From Thiotrichales bacterium (GTDB lineage: Bacteria > Pseudomonadota > Gammaproteobacteria > Thiomicrospirales > Thiomicrospiraceae): a stretch of DNA of 7,933 nt. The notes below the pieces were generated by a model, which searched no databases, was not told where the DNA came from, and was given only the letters and a program-made list of their open reading frames with translations. Below are positions 1 through 5,816 of this stretch, one piece after another (position 1 is the first letter of the stretch; every line of letters starts with the position of its first letter). Location: assembly GCA_027036095.1 (NCBI GenBank), contig JALVTA010000097.1:1-7933 (forward strand), given 5' to 3'. The position numbers were made by a program, and so were the translations under genes.

Positions 1-387
1 AAGCGCTATAACGACACACTCGGCCATCCAGCCGGCGATCAACTGCTCAGAGAGGTGGCCCGGCTGGTGTTCGGCCATTTCCGCCGCAGCAGTGACCTGG
101 TCTTCCGCATCGGCGGCGAGGAGCTGGCGGTCATCTATACCGCACAGGATGACCGGAGCGGGTTTGCCCATGCAGAGGCCCTGCTGGAAGAACTGCGTCG
201 ACGCCGCATCCACCATCCTGACAATCCGCCGGAGAATATCGTGACTTTCACGGCTGGTGTCATCTGCCTGCCGCCGGATCTGTCCGAAGCGCCCGATGCC
301 CGACAGCTCTACCAACAGGCGGATGCACTGCTCTATCAGGGCAAACGGCAGCACAACACAGTTGTCTGCGACCACTACACGCCATGA
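1..387 (+). CDS. GGDEF-domain diguanylate cyclase, C-terminal part (5' end outside window)
   Basis: The frame is open from base 1, so this is the C-terminal 128 residues of a longer protein. GGDEF enzymes condense two GTP into the second messenger c-di-GMP. Visible: the nucleotide-binding KRYNDTLGHPAGDQ segment at the start (family form F-K-x-Y-N-D-x-x-G-H-x-x-G-D), the signature as GGEEL (codons 38-42, bases 112-126), and an allosteric I-site RxxD (R-S-S-D, codons 29-32) exactly five residues before GG. The signature's fifth residue is Leu instead of Phe, and the C-terminal motif usually written A-L-Y-x-A-K-x-x-G-R-N reads LLYQGKRQHNT, so the domain is slightly divergent. The key acidic residues are kept, so activity with product inhibition is the likeliest reading. 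The sensor part is not visible. The stop overlaps the sfsA start (ATGA), suggesting co-translation. Confidence 0.9.
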   Translation, partial: KRYNDTLGHPAGDQLLREVARLVFGHFRRSSDLVFRIGGEELAVIYTAQDDRSGFAHAEALLEELRRRRIHHPDNPPENIVTFTAGVICLPPDLSEAPDARQLYQQADALLYQGKRQHNTVVCDHYTP

Positions 388-1103
388 GATTTCCCCATCC
401 GCTGGTCGCAGGCACCCTGCTTCGCCGTTACAAACGCTTTCTCGCCGACGTGCGACTGGAAAACGGCAAAACCGTCGTCGCACACAGCCCCAACACCGGC
501 AGCATGCTGGGTGTCAGCACGCCGGGAAGCCGCATCTGGTTGCTGGACCACGGCCCGGATACGCAGCGCAAGACCCGTTACACCTGGGAGCTGACCGAGC
601 TGGAAAGCGGCATCTGTGTCGGCGTCAACACCGCTCGCAGCAATGCCCTGGCCCGGGAGGTCATCGAATCGAAACACCTGCCGGCGCTGTCCGGGTATAA
701 GCGCATCTCGGGCGAAGTGCGCTATGGTGAGGAGCGCAGCCGCATCGACCTGCTGCTGCAGGGCGGCAATCTGCCCGACTGCTATGTGGAAGTGAAAAAC
801 GTCACAGCCGTCGATGAGACGGGGCTGGCCCTGTTTCCGGACGCTGTGACCACGCGAGGCCAGAAACACATGCGCGAACTGATACATCGGGTGGCGATGG
901 GTGACCGGGCGGCGGTGCTCTTTACCATCCAGCGCTGCGATGCCCGTGCCTTCCGTCCTGCCTGGGAGATCGACCCGGCCTATTCCGAACTGCTGGTCCG
1001 CGCAGTCGAGACGGGGGTGGAAGTCTATCCGCTGCTGTTCGAAGCCACACCGGAAGGCATCACTTTCCTGCGGGCCGTACCACTGTCGCTGTCAGCGCCC
1101 TGA
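384..1103 (+). CDS. sfsA: SfsA family protein (sugar fermentation stimulation protein homologue)
   Basis: This 239-residue protein matches the SfsA family along its length (E. coli SfsA is 234 residues). Visible family blocks are RYKRFLADV (15-23), HSPNTGSM (34-41), WELTELESG and VGVNT (68-83), EVRYGEERSRIDLLL (111-125), EVKNVT (136-141) and FPDAVTTRGQKH (151-162). The E111, D122 and E136-x-K138 pattern fits the PD-(D/E)XK nuclease-like fold assigned to this family. The biological role remains unclear: E. coli SfsA was described as a DNA-binding factor affecting maltose metabolism. Many homologues have Cys where this one has Ser35 in H-x-P-N-T-G. The ATG at 384 overlaps the upstream stop in ATGA and has no good Shine-Dalgarno, so translation is probably coupled to the diguanylate cyclase gene. 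The last 44 bases overlap the end of the opposing M23 peptidase gene. Confidence 0.95.
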   Translation: MRFPHPLVAGTLLRRYKRFLADVRLENGKTVVAHSPNTGSMLGVSTPGSRIWLLDHGPDTQRKTRYTWELTELESGICVGVNTARSNALAREVIESKHLPALSGYKRISGEVRYGEERSRIDLLLQGGNLPDCYVEVKNVTAVDETGLALFPDAVTTRGQKHMRELIHRVAMGDRAAVLFTIQRCDARAFRPAWEIDPAYSELLVRAVETGVEVYPLLFEATPEGITFLRAVPLSLSAP

Positions 1104-1941
1104 CCCGATCGCCCTTGCGTACTTCCACCGCCATGAAGGTGGCCGGATCCAGCCGGGTGGCAAACCAGCTCATGCCCCAGTGCAGGTGCGGACCGGTCGC
1201 CCGCCCTGTAGCCCCCACCTCGGCCACCTTCTGGCCCCTTCTCACCCTGTCACCCGCCCTGACCAGCAGACGATTCAAATGCATGAAGGTAGAACGCAGC
1301 CCATAGCCATGGTCGATCATCAGCGTATTGCCGCTGAGTACCATGTTCTGCGCCAGCGTCACCACCCCATCGGCGGGCGCAAAGACGGGCGTGCCCTTCG
1401 GCGCGGCAATGTCCACACCAAAATGGGGCCGGCGCGGTTTGCCATTGAGAATCCGCTGTGAGCCATAGACACCCGTGATGATCCCACCCACCGGCCAGAG
1501 GAAGGGGCGCTCACGCCAGCCGGACACCTGACGCAGAAAACGCTTCCGCGCCGCCTTCGCTGCAGCAATATCGCGGCGAATCTGCGCTAGAGTTTCCGGA
1601 TCAGGGGATACATACTTCCTCTTCAGCCCATTGATGCGCTGAATGTCGTAGTCTCGCGGCGCCAGCACAATCTGGCGAACAACCTGCCCGCCCTGTGGCA
1701 GCGTCACCACCAGCTGCACAGGTGAGTGGCTGTCGCGCGCAAACCCGACAGGCAGCCTGCCCAGCCAATCAAATTTCACCACATGGCCGCCAAAACGGAG
1801 TTCACTGCCGGCCGGAGCCGTGACAATTGCCCAGCCGCCCGGCTTGAGCACACCTTCTACGCGGACAGGTGCCGTATCCCCCCGGGCAACCGCCGCCCAT
1901 AGCCACAACGGCAGAAACAGACCGAGCACCACCCTGTTCAT
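1060..1941 (-). CDS. Exported M23 (LytM-type) metallopeptidase
   Basis: A 293-residue zinc peptidase that probably cuts peptide crosslinks in murein, or acts as a LytM-like regulator, in the periplasm. Residues 1-21 form a signal peptide (MNRVV, a Leu/Trp-rich core, then AVARG). Residues about 25-95 look like the beta-rich N-terminal domain found before some M23 domains. A charged helical stretch follows (115-137, [15 protein letters not shown]). The M23 domain covers about 145-275. The metal-site residues are H173 and D177 (HFGVD) and H254 (second His of HLH); H221 (FMHL) and H252 match the catalytic histidines. All are present, so it should be active. It is the last gene of a minus-strand operon: its ATG overlaps the rnhA stop (ATGA), and it has only a weak Shine-Dalgarno. 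Its stop lies within sfsA, and I see no terminator there. Confidence 0.93.
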   Translation of the reverse strand: MNRVVLGLFLPLWLWAAVARGDTAPVRVEGVLKPGGWAIVTAPAGSELRFGGHVVKFDWLGRLPVGFARDSHSPVQLVVTLPQGGQVVRQIVLAPRDYDIQRINGLKRKYVSPDPETLAQIRRDIAAAKAARKRFLRQVSGWRERPFLWPVGGIITGVYGSQRILNGKPRRPHFGVDIAAPKGTPVFAPADGVVTLAQNMVLSGNTLMIDHGYGLRSTFMHLNRLLVRAGDRVRRGQKVAEVGATGRATGPHLHWGMSWFATRLDPATFMAVEVRKGDRVRALTATVVRPAGK

Positions 1942-2375
1942 GACGCCAGCTCATCCATGGCACGGTTCGCGAGCGCGTCCACCCGTTCGTTCTCGGCATG
2001 GCCGGCATGCCCCTTCACCCAGCGCCAGTGAACCTTGTGCCGCTGCAGTTCCGTATCCAGCGCCTCCCACAGGTCGCGGTTCTTCACCGGCTTGCGGTCC
2101 GCCGTCTTCCAGCCATTGCGCTTCCAGCGCGGCATCCACTCGGTTACACCCCGTTTGACATACTGGGAGTCGGTCGTCACCGTCACCTCCACAGGTTCCT
2201 TGAGCGCCCGCAGCCCTTCAATGACAGCCATCAGCTCCATGCGGTTGTTGGTCGTCTCCGGCTCAGCGCCGAACAGCTCCTTCTCATGCCGGCCATAGCG
2301 CAGCAGCGCCCCCCAACCTCCCGGCCCCGGATTGCCGCGGCAGCCACCGTCCGTAAACAGCTCCACCTTCTTCAT
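1938..2375 (-). CDS. rnhA: Ribonuclease HI
   Basis: A 145-residue type 1 RNase H that cuts the RNA strand of RNA/DNA hybrids, removing R-loops and primer remnants. All catalytic residues are visible: D9 (FTDGG), E47 (RMELMAV), D69 (TTDSQYV), H123 (KGHAGH) and D133 (ERVDALA). They line up one residue off from the E. coli enzyme (D10, E48, D70, H124, D134). The basic segment [14 protein letters not shown] (80-93) is the handle region that grips hybrid substrate. Length is typical. The start overlaps the methyltransferase stop (ATGA). AGGAG lies about 12 bases upstream, a rather long spacing, so coupling may help initiation. In many relatives dnaQ is adjacent or fused; here the next gene is an M23 peptidase. 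Confidence 0.97.
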   Translation of the reverse strand: MKKVELFTDGGCRGNPGPGGWGALLRYGRHEKELFGAEPETTNNRMELMAVIEGLRALKEPVEVTVTTDSQYVKRGVTEWMPRWKRNGWKTADRKPVKNRDLWEALDTELQRHKVHWRWVKGHAGHAENERVDALANRAMDELAS

Positions 2376-3142
2376 GACTGATGAGATCTCCTGTGCCAGG
2401 TATGGCCGACCCGCCGGCTGGGTACCCAGGCCCCCTTGTTGACCGGCAGCCAGTTGGCCAGCTTCCAGTCAAGCCCTGTCGGGGTCAGAGGTGCCGAACG
2501 CTTCTGAGCCACGATGGCATAGAGACGCCCCGGGTGCACCGCGCTCTTTTCCAGCGCATACTCGACGCGTTCCTGCACTCTGGGCACGCTGCTGCCAGCC
2601 GGACGGCGGATCAGCGTATGCTGTGCAAGCTTGATTTCATACCCGAGCAGATTGAGCCAGTCGATCACCCGGTGCATGCGCAGCCAGTTGGCCCGCCGGA
2701 ACACTGTCCGGTCCCGACCGAGCCAGCGCAGCCGCTGATTGCGCACGCTCAGCGGGTTGAAGCCCACGATGACCACATGACCGTCCAGAACCAGCATGTT
2801 GTCCACCTGCCGCAGCAGATGATATGGATCATCCACCGCCTCCAGGGTATGCGGCAGCACCACTGCATCCAGGCTCTCGCGCCCAAAGGGCAGATAGTCC
2901 AGATCGGCCACCACCGTCTCCATGCCTTCGAAATGCTGTGGACGCTCGGTGCACAGCACCCGCATGTCGATGGGGCTGTGCTCGAAGACATCATGGGGCC
3001 AGGGCGCGCCCAGCTGCACCAGATAGAAGCCGAACAAGTGCGTCACCTGATCCGCCAGCAGCGCTTCCAGCGCCGAAAGAGCGGTGCGATTGCTGCCGTG
3101 CCGGTACCAGTGATTGAGGAATGCCTGCCACTGAAACACCAT
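2372..3142 (-). CDS. Class I SAM-dependent methyltransferase, YafS-like
   Basis: A 256-residue protein resembling the uncharacterised methyltransferase found next to gloB and rnhA in gammaproteobacteria (yafS in E. coli). Visible are a degenerate SAM motif I (FGFYLVQLG, 37-45), an acidic motif followed by the loop [18 protein letters not shown] (77-94), the family stretch [18 protein letters not shown] (96-113) and VIVGFNPLS (124-132). The substrate is unknown. Its position next to glyoxalase II has not, as far as I know, been explained. The frame stays open upstream, but the ATG at 3142 is preferred: it is preceded by AGGA five bases away, the protein then begins with the family-like [13 protein letters not shown], and the upstream extension runs antisense through gloB. 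It is the first gene of an operon with rnhA and the M23 peptidase. The C-terminal tail (about 215-256) is basic and looks variable. Confidence 0.88.
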   Translation of the reverse strand: MVFQWQAFLNHWYRHGSNRTALSALEALLADQVTHLFGFYLVQLGAPWPHDVFEHSPIDMRVLCTERPQHFEGMETVVADLDYLPFGRESLDAVVLPHTLEAVDDPYHLLRQVDNMLVLDGHVVIVGFNPLSVRNQRLRWLGRDRTVFRRANWLRMHRVIDWLNLLGYEIKLAQHTLIRRPAGSSVPRVQERVEYALEKSAVHPGRLYAIVAQKRSAPLTPTGLDWKLANWLPVNKGAWVPSRRVGHTWHRRSHQS

Positions 3143-3159
3143 GTCCGTCCTGATAAAAT
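3131..3159 (+). promoter_or_regulatory. Candidate sigma70 promoter for gloB-mltD
   Basis: CTGAAA (3131-3136) is followed after exactly 17 bases by TAAAAT (3154-3159), preceded by TG in the extended -10 position (TGaTAAAAT). These match consensus at 4 of 6 and 5 of 6 positions. Predicted transcription start is near 3166, leaving a leader of about 25 bases before the gloB ATG with its AGGG (3182-3185) ribosome site. The element overlaps the first codons of the divergent methyltransferase gene. It rests on pattern only. Confidence 0.5.
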
Positions 3160-3176
3160 GGCCCGCCAAACCATGC

Positions 3177-3182
3177 ATTATA
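3177..3182 (-). promoter_or_regulatory. Candidate -10 box for the methyltransferase-rnhA-M23 operon
   Basis: The minus strand reads a perfect TATAAT here, placing a start near 3170 and a leader of about 28 bases before the ATG at 3142. No good -35 sits at standard spacing; the best is TTGAAT (3202-3197) with a short 14-base spacer. It is the only obvious -10 in the right place, but a chance match is possible. Confidence 0.3.
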
Positions 3183-3190
3183 GGGCAACC

Positions 3191-3976
3191 ATGCAGATTC
3201 AAGGCTTGCGTGCACTGGACGACAACTACATCTGGCTTCTGAGCCGCAACGGTCGTGCCTGGGTGGTGGATCCGGGCGATCCCACCGTCGTCCTGGATGC
3301 ACTGGAAGCAGCCGGACTGGCTCTGGCTGGCATCCTCATCACCCACCACCACTACGATCACACGCAGGGTGTGGCGGACCTGCTGGAGCAACTGAACATC
3401 TCCGTGCCCGTCTACGGCCCGGCCAACAGCCGTTTTGACGGCATCAGCCACCCGCTGCAGGAGGGCGACCGGCTTGATCTGGACGGCTGGGCCCTGAATG
3501 TGCTGGAAACCCCCGGGCACACGCTGGACCATGTCAGTTACTGGAATGCACAGGCCCTATTTGCTGGTGACACCCTTTTCACCGCCGGCTGTGGCCGTCT
3601 GTTCGAAGGCACGCCGGCCCAGATGGCCACATCGCTGAAAAAGCTGCGCGCCCTGCCGGATGACACCCTGCTCTACTGCGGACACGAATACACCTGGGCC
3701 AATATCCACTTTGCCGCCATTGCCGAGCCGGACAATCCGGACATTGACCAACGCAAGCGGCAGACCATCGAGTGCTACAGGACAGGACAGCCGTGCGTGC
3801 CGGCGCCATTGGGCGAGGAAAAGCGCACCAACCCCTTCCTGCGTTTCGATCTTCCGCCTCTCAGGGAGACGCTTCTGGCCCGGGGCGCGCAGGATGACGA
3901 TGCCAGCCTGTTTGCCACCCTGAGGGGCTGGAAGGACGAACTGGACGCCACAGGCGAGCTGGAGCCGCGCCTGTGA
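3191..3976 (+). CDS. gloB: Hydroxyacylglutathione hydrolase (glyoxalase II)
   Basis: A 261-residue metallo-beta-lactamase-fold enzyme that hydrolyses S-lactoylglutathione to lactate and glutathione, the second step of methylglyoxal detoxification in the cytoplasm. The binuclear metal motif T-H-x-H-x-D-H reads THHHYDH (51-57), giving H52, H54, D56 and H57. Further ligands are H110 (TPGH), D127 (FAGDTLF) and H165 (CGHEYT). The C-terminal HAGH domain with substrate-contact motif KRTNPFLRF (211-219) is present, which separates true GloB from short relatives. E. coli GloB is 251 residues, so length fits. The ATG at 3191 follows AGGG by five bases and begins MQIQGLRALDDNYIWLL, as in homologues; an ATG at 3173 would add six residues but lacks a clear ribosome site. 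The stop overlaps the mltD GTG start (GTGA), so the two are probably co-transcribed. Confidence 0.97.
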   Translation: MQIQGLRALDDNYIWLLSRNGRAWVVDPGDPTVVLDALEAAGLALAGILITHHHYDHTQGVADLLEQLNISVPVYGPANSRFDGISHPLQEGDRLDLDGWALNVLETPGHTLDHVSYWNAQALFAGDTLFTAGCGRLFEGTPAQMATSLKKLRALPDDTLLYCGHEYTWANIHFAAIAEPDNPDIDQRKRQTIECYRTGQPCVPAPLGEEKRTNPFLRFDLPPLRETLLARGAQDDDASLFATLRGWKDELDATGELEPRL

Positions 3977-5541
3977 AACGTCTCGGACCCCTGATGGCCG
4001 CGCTTGTTCTGACAGGCTGCCAACACCTGCCTTTGCGGCCGGATTCACCCGCCACAGCTCGGCCAGAGCAGGCCGCTACCGCTCCGACACAACCACAACC
4101 GACCGGCGCCACTCCACACGACAGAACACACAAGGACGCCGTCTCTGAAAAGGCGTCACCATCTGCCGTAAAGGCTGCCCAACACAGGCAACAGCCCGCA
4201 ACGGAGCTTGTCGCCCTGCTGCGCCAGGCCACTTACTGGGACCGACAACAGGACCTGCATCATTTCGCCAGATGGCGCGATTACCTGTTGCGCCATCCGC
4301 AGCACCTGCAACGGGTGCTGGAAAGAGCCCGCCCCTTTCTGCCCCTGATCATCTCGGAGCTGAAACACCGCAACATGCCACTGGAACTGGCGTTGTTGCC
4401 GGTGGTGGAAAGTGGGTACCGGGTGGAGGCACGCTCATGGCAGGGGGCGGCCGGGCTGTGGCAGATCACCCGCCCGACGGCGCGACACCTCAAACTGAAG
4501 GTGAACTGGTGGATCGATCAGCGGCTGGATCCGCTCGCCAGCACCCATGCTGCACTGGACTATCTTCAGCAGCTGCACCAACAGACGGGCGACTGGCTGC
4601 TGGCGCTGGCCGCCTACAATGCCGGTCTGGGCAACGTCTGGCGAGCGCAGAAACAGTTCAGGGGTCACAACGGGCGTGAGGCAAAGAACTTCTGGCAAAT
4701 CCAGCCCTATCTGCCCAGGGAAACACGCAATTACGTACCGCAACTGCTGGCGGTGCTGAATACCATCCGATCCCTGCCGGCGGAAAAACTGCCCCGCATC
4801 GCTCTTGAACCGGCCCTGCGGCAGCTTACCTTCTCCAGCCAGATCGATCTGCAGCGAGCGCGGCAGAACGCCGGCGTGAAACCGGAGGTATTCGCCCGGC
4901 TGAACGCCGCCTATCGCCGCCCCTACACGCCGCCTGACGGCCCCCACCGCCTGCTGCTGCCGAAGGCAGCAGCCAGCAGGCTGCAGCTGGCGCTGAAAAA
5001 GACCCCCAACCTGCTGGCCGTGCGCCTGAAGCGCTACCGCATCCGGCCCGGAGACTCGCTCATCAGGCTGGCACGCAGGTTCAATACCCGTCCCGATGAG
5101 CTGCGTCGCCTCAACAAGCTGCTGAGCAATACGCTCATCGCCGGTCGCACCCTGCTGGTCCCCGCCACCAGCTTGAGCGGGCAATCCGCTCAGCACACGA
5201 AACTGGCCCGTCACAGGGCGCCTGCTCTGCGCCACAGAATACGCAGGGGAGAAAGTCTGTGGACCATTGCACGGCGTTACGGTGTCAGCGTCCGTCAGCT
5301 GGCCCGCTACAACGGCCTCTCCGTACACCGGGCGCTGCAGCCCGGTCAGCTGCTCAACATTCCTCTCAAACGGTCAGGACGCCGCCCCATTACTCACACG
5401 GTCAGGCCAGGCGAAAGTCTGTGGCTGCTGGCGCGCCGCTATGGCGCTACCGTCGATGCCTTGCGCCGCTGGAACGGCCTTTCCGCCCATCCGGTGCTGC
5501 GTCCGGGCCAGAAGCTGATCATTCTGGCCGCCCAACGCTGA
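3973..5541 (+). CDS. mltD: Membrane-bound lytic murein transglycosylase D with three LysM repeats
   Basis: A 522-residue outer-membrane lipoprotein that cleaves the MurNAc-GlcNAc bond of peptidoglycan, leaving 1,6-anhydroMurNAc ends. The signal peptide ends in lipobox LTGC with lipidated C16; residue +2 is Gln, which predicts Lol transport to the outer membrane. Residues about 20-75 are a Pro/Ala-rich, low-complexity linker. The SLT (goose-lysozyme-like) domain spans about 125-265, with catalytic E146 (PVVESGY), GAAGLWQITRPTA (158-170) and LAAYNAGLGNV (212-222). LysM repeats lie at about 354-397, 421-465 and 474-517, each with a GDSL/GESL core and a conserved Asn; they should bind glycan chains. 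E. coli MltD is usually described with two LysM. The GTG start overlaps the gloB stop, has GGAG eight bases upstream and gives a well-formed lipoprotein signal. No intrinsic terminator with a T run follows on this strand. Confidence 0.95.
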   Translation: MKRLGPLMAALVLTGCQHLPLRPDSPATARPEQAATAPTQPQPTGATPHDRTHKDAVSEKASPSAVKAAQHRQQPATELVALLRQATYWDRQQDLHHFARWRDYLLRHPQHLQRVLERARPFLPLIISELKHRNMPLELALLPVVESGYRVEARSWQGAAGLWQITRPTARHLKLKVNWWIDQRLDPLASTHAALDYLQQLHQQTGDWLLALAAYNAGLGNVWRAQKQFRGHNGREAKNFWQIQPYLPRETRNYVPQLLAVLNTIRSLPAEKLPRIALEPALRQLTFSSQIDLQRARQNAGVKPEVFARLNAAYRRPYTPPDGPHRLLLPKAAASRLQLALKKTPNLLAVRLKRYRIRPGDSLIRLARRFNTRPDELRRLNKLLSNTLIAGRTLLVPATSLSGQSAQHTKLARHRAPALRHRIRRGESLWTIARRYGVSVRQLARYNGLSVHRALQPGQLLNIPLKRSGRRPITHTVRPGESLWLLARRYGATVDALRRWNGLSAHPVLRPGQKLIILAAQR

Positions 5542-5578
5542 GCCCTCCGGCGTCTTTTCTTTCCCACCCCACAAAACG

Positions 5579-5607
5579 AAAAAAGCCCGCAAGCGCTGCT
5601 TGCGGGC
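5579..5607 (-). terminator. Intrinsic terminator (minus strand)
   Basis: A perfect 10-bp stem, GCCCGCAAGC paired with GCTTGCGGGC (5585-5594 with 5598-5607), has a 3-base loop and on the minus strand is followed directly by six T (5584-5579), then CG and more T. This is a textbook Rho-independent terminator. On the plus strand the hairpin has A's before it and no T run after it, so it should not stop mltD transcripts. It would end the candidate small RNA, and also any read-through from cysS about 210 bases upstream. Confidence 0.9.
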
Positions 5608-5656
5608 CAACAGGATCAAATCAGAGGAGGATACTCATGAAGAAACGTGAGTACGC
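5579..5656 (-). ncRNA. Candidate small regulatory RNA, about 75-80 nt, with CU-rich anti-Shine-Dalgarno region
   Basis: A strong promoter (5690-5662) and an intrinsic terminator (5607-5579) on the same strand bound a short transcript with no gene inside. Start is predicted at a purine around 5657-5654. The RNA has three parts. First, a stem-loop of TACTCA paired with TGAGTA (5653-5648 with 5637-5632), extendable by a G-U pair, with a 10-base loop CGUUUCUUCA. Second, a single-stranded stretch with CCUCCUCU (5630-5623) and a U-rich tail. Third, the terminator hairpin with U6. This layout is typical of Hfq-dependent trans-acting sRNAs. The CU-rich part plus the preceding CAUGAGUAU is the complement of a ribosome binding site and start codon, so pairing with mRNA leaders is the natural guess. 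I do not recognise a named family. The only minus-strand reading frame inside is MSILL, without a ribosome site. Confidence 0.65.
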
Positions 5657-5678
5657 TGTCTATATTACAGATCAATGA
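5637..5678 (+). CDS. Possible 13-residue ORF (doubtful; opposite strand of the small RNA)
   Basis: ATG at 5637 opens MKKREYAVYITDQ and stops at 5676-5678. It is preceded by AGAGGAGG (5623-5630), a near-perfect Shine-Dalgarno six bases from the ATG, which is why it is listed. Against it: no plus-strand promoter is visible nearby, the peptide resembles nothing I know, no gene follows on this strand, and the same bases are better explained as the complement of the small RNA's pairing region. It could be translated only from mltD read-through. Confidence 0.15.
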   Translation: MKKREYAVYITDQ

Positions 5679-5690
5679 AATGCCTGTCAA
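5662..5690 (-). promoter_or_regulatory. Strong sigma70-type promoter driving the small RNA
   Basis: On the minus strand a perfect -35 TTGACA (5690-5685) is followed after exactly 17 bases by TAATAT (5667-5662), which keeps the most conserved -10 positions (T1, A2, A5, T6). The 25 bases upstream (5691-5716) are A/T tracts resembling an UP element. This is the best promoter in the window, and no coding sequence follows it before the terminator. Confidence 0.75.
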
Positions 5691-5816
5691 CACTTTTTAT
5701 GACAAACAAAAAATACGCTTATACCTTTTAAATATCAAAACCTTATAAACCACACACAATGAACGGCAATAGTCATAAGCAATGCTTATGCAACCATTCA
5801 TAGCCGCTGACAATAA
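5691..5816. promoter_or_regulatory. AT-rich region upstream of the small RNA promoter
   Basis: With the promoter stretch (5679-5816) this block is about one third G+C, in contrast to the GC-rich genes on both sides, and I see no gene in it. It includes A/T tracts next to the -35 (5691-5716) and repeated CTTAT on the plus strand (5718-5722, 5742-5746, 5785-5789), read as ATAAG on the minus strand. Low GC is expected of promoter or nucleoid-protein binding DNA; a regulatory role is inference. Confidence 0.4.
5774..5790. repeat. Perfect 7-bp inverted repeat, CATAAGC-AAT-GCTTATG
   Basis: CATAAGC (5774-5780) and GCTTATG (5784-5790) are exact reverse complements separated by three bases. The repeat lies 27-43 bases past the cysS stop and roughly 120-135 bases upstream of the predicted small RNA start. 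No T run follows on either strand, so it is not a standard terminator. It could be a dimeric regulator's operator or an RNA hairpin in the cysS 3' end. Confidence 0.55.

Noticed and set aside
375..887. 170-codon minus-strand frame opposite sfsA
   Set aside because: SfsA family blocks cover the whole plus strand here; the minus frame has no recognisable motif or ribosome site.
2381..3190. Long plus-strand open frame running into gloB, opposite the methyltransferase gene
   Set aside because: Its upstream half has no recognisable protein features and is antisense to the well-supported methyltransferase; gloB homology begins only at the ATG at 3191, which has its own ribosome site.
4435..5328. 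297-codon minus-strand frame opposite mltD
   Set aside because: It is composition-driven, Gln/Gly/Ala-rich without domain motifs, and lies entirely within the clear SLT and LysM coding region.
5579..5607. Hairpin considered as the terminator of gloB-mltD
   Set aside because: On the plus strand the stem is preceded by A's and has no T run after it; the T tract is on the minus strand only.
5623..5638. Five-codon minus-strand frame MSILL inside the small RNA, considered as an attenuation leader peptide
   Set aside because: It has no ribosome site, and no minus-strand gene follows the terminator, so there is nothing to attenuate.
5774..5790. Inverted repeat considered as the cysS terminator
   Set aside because: The stem is short and AT-rich, with no T run following on the minus strand.
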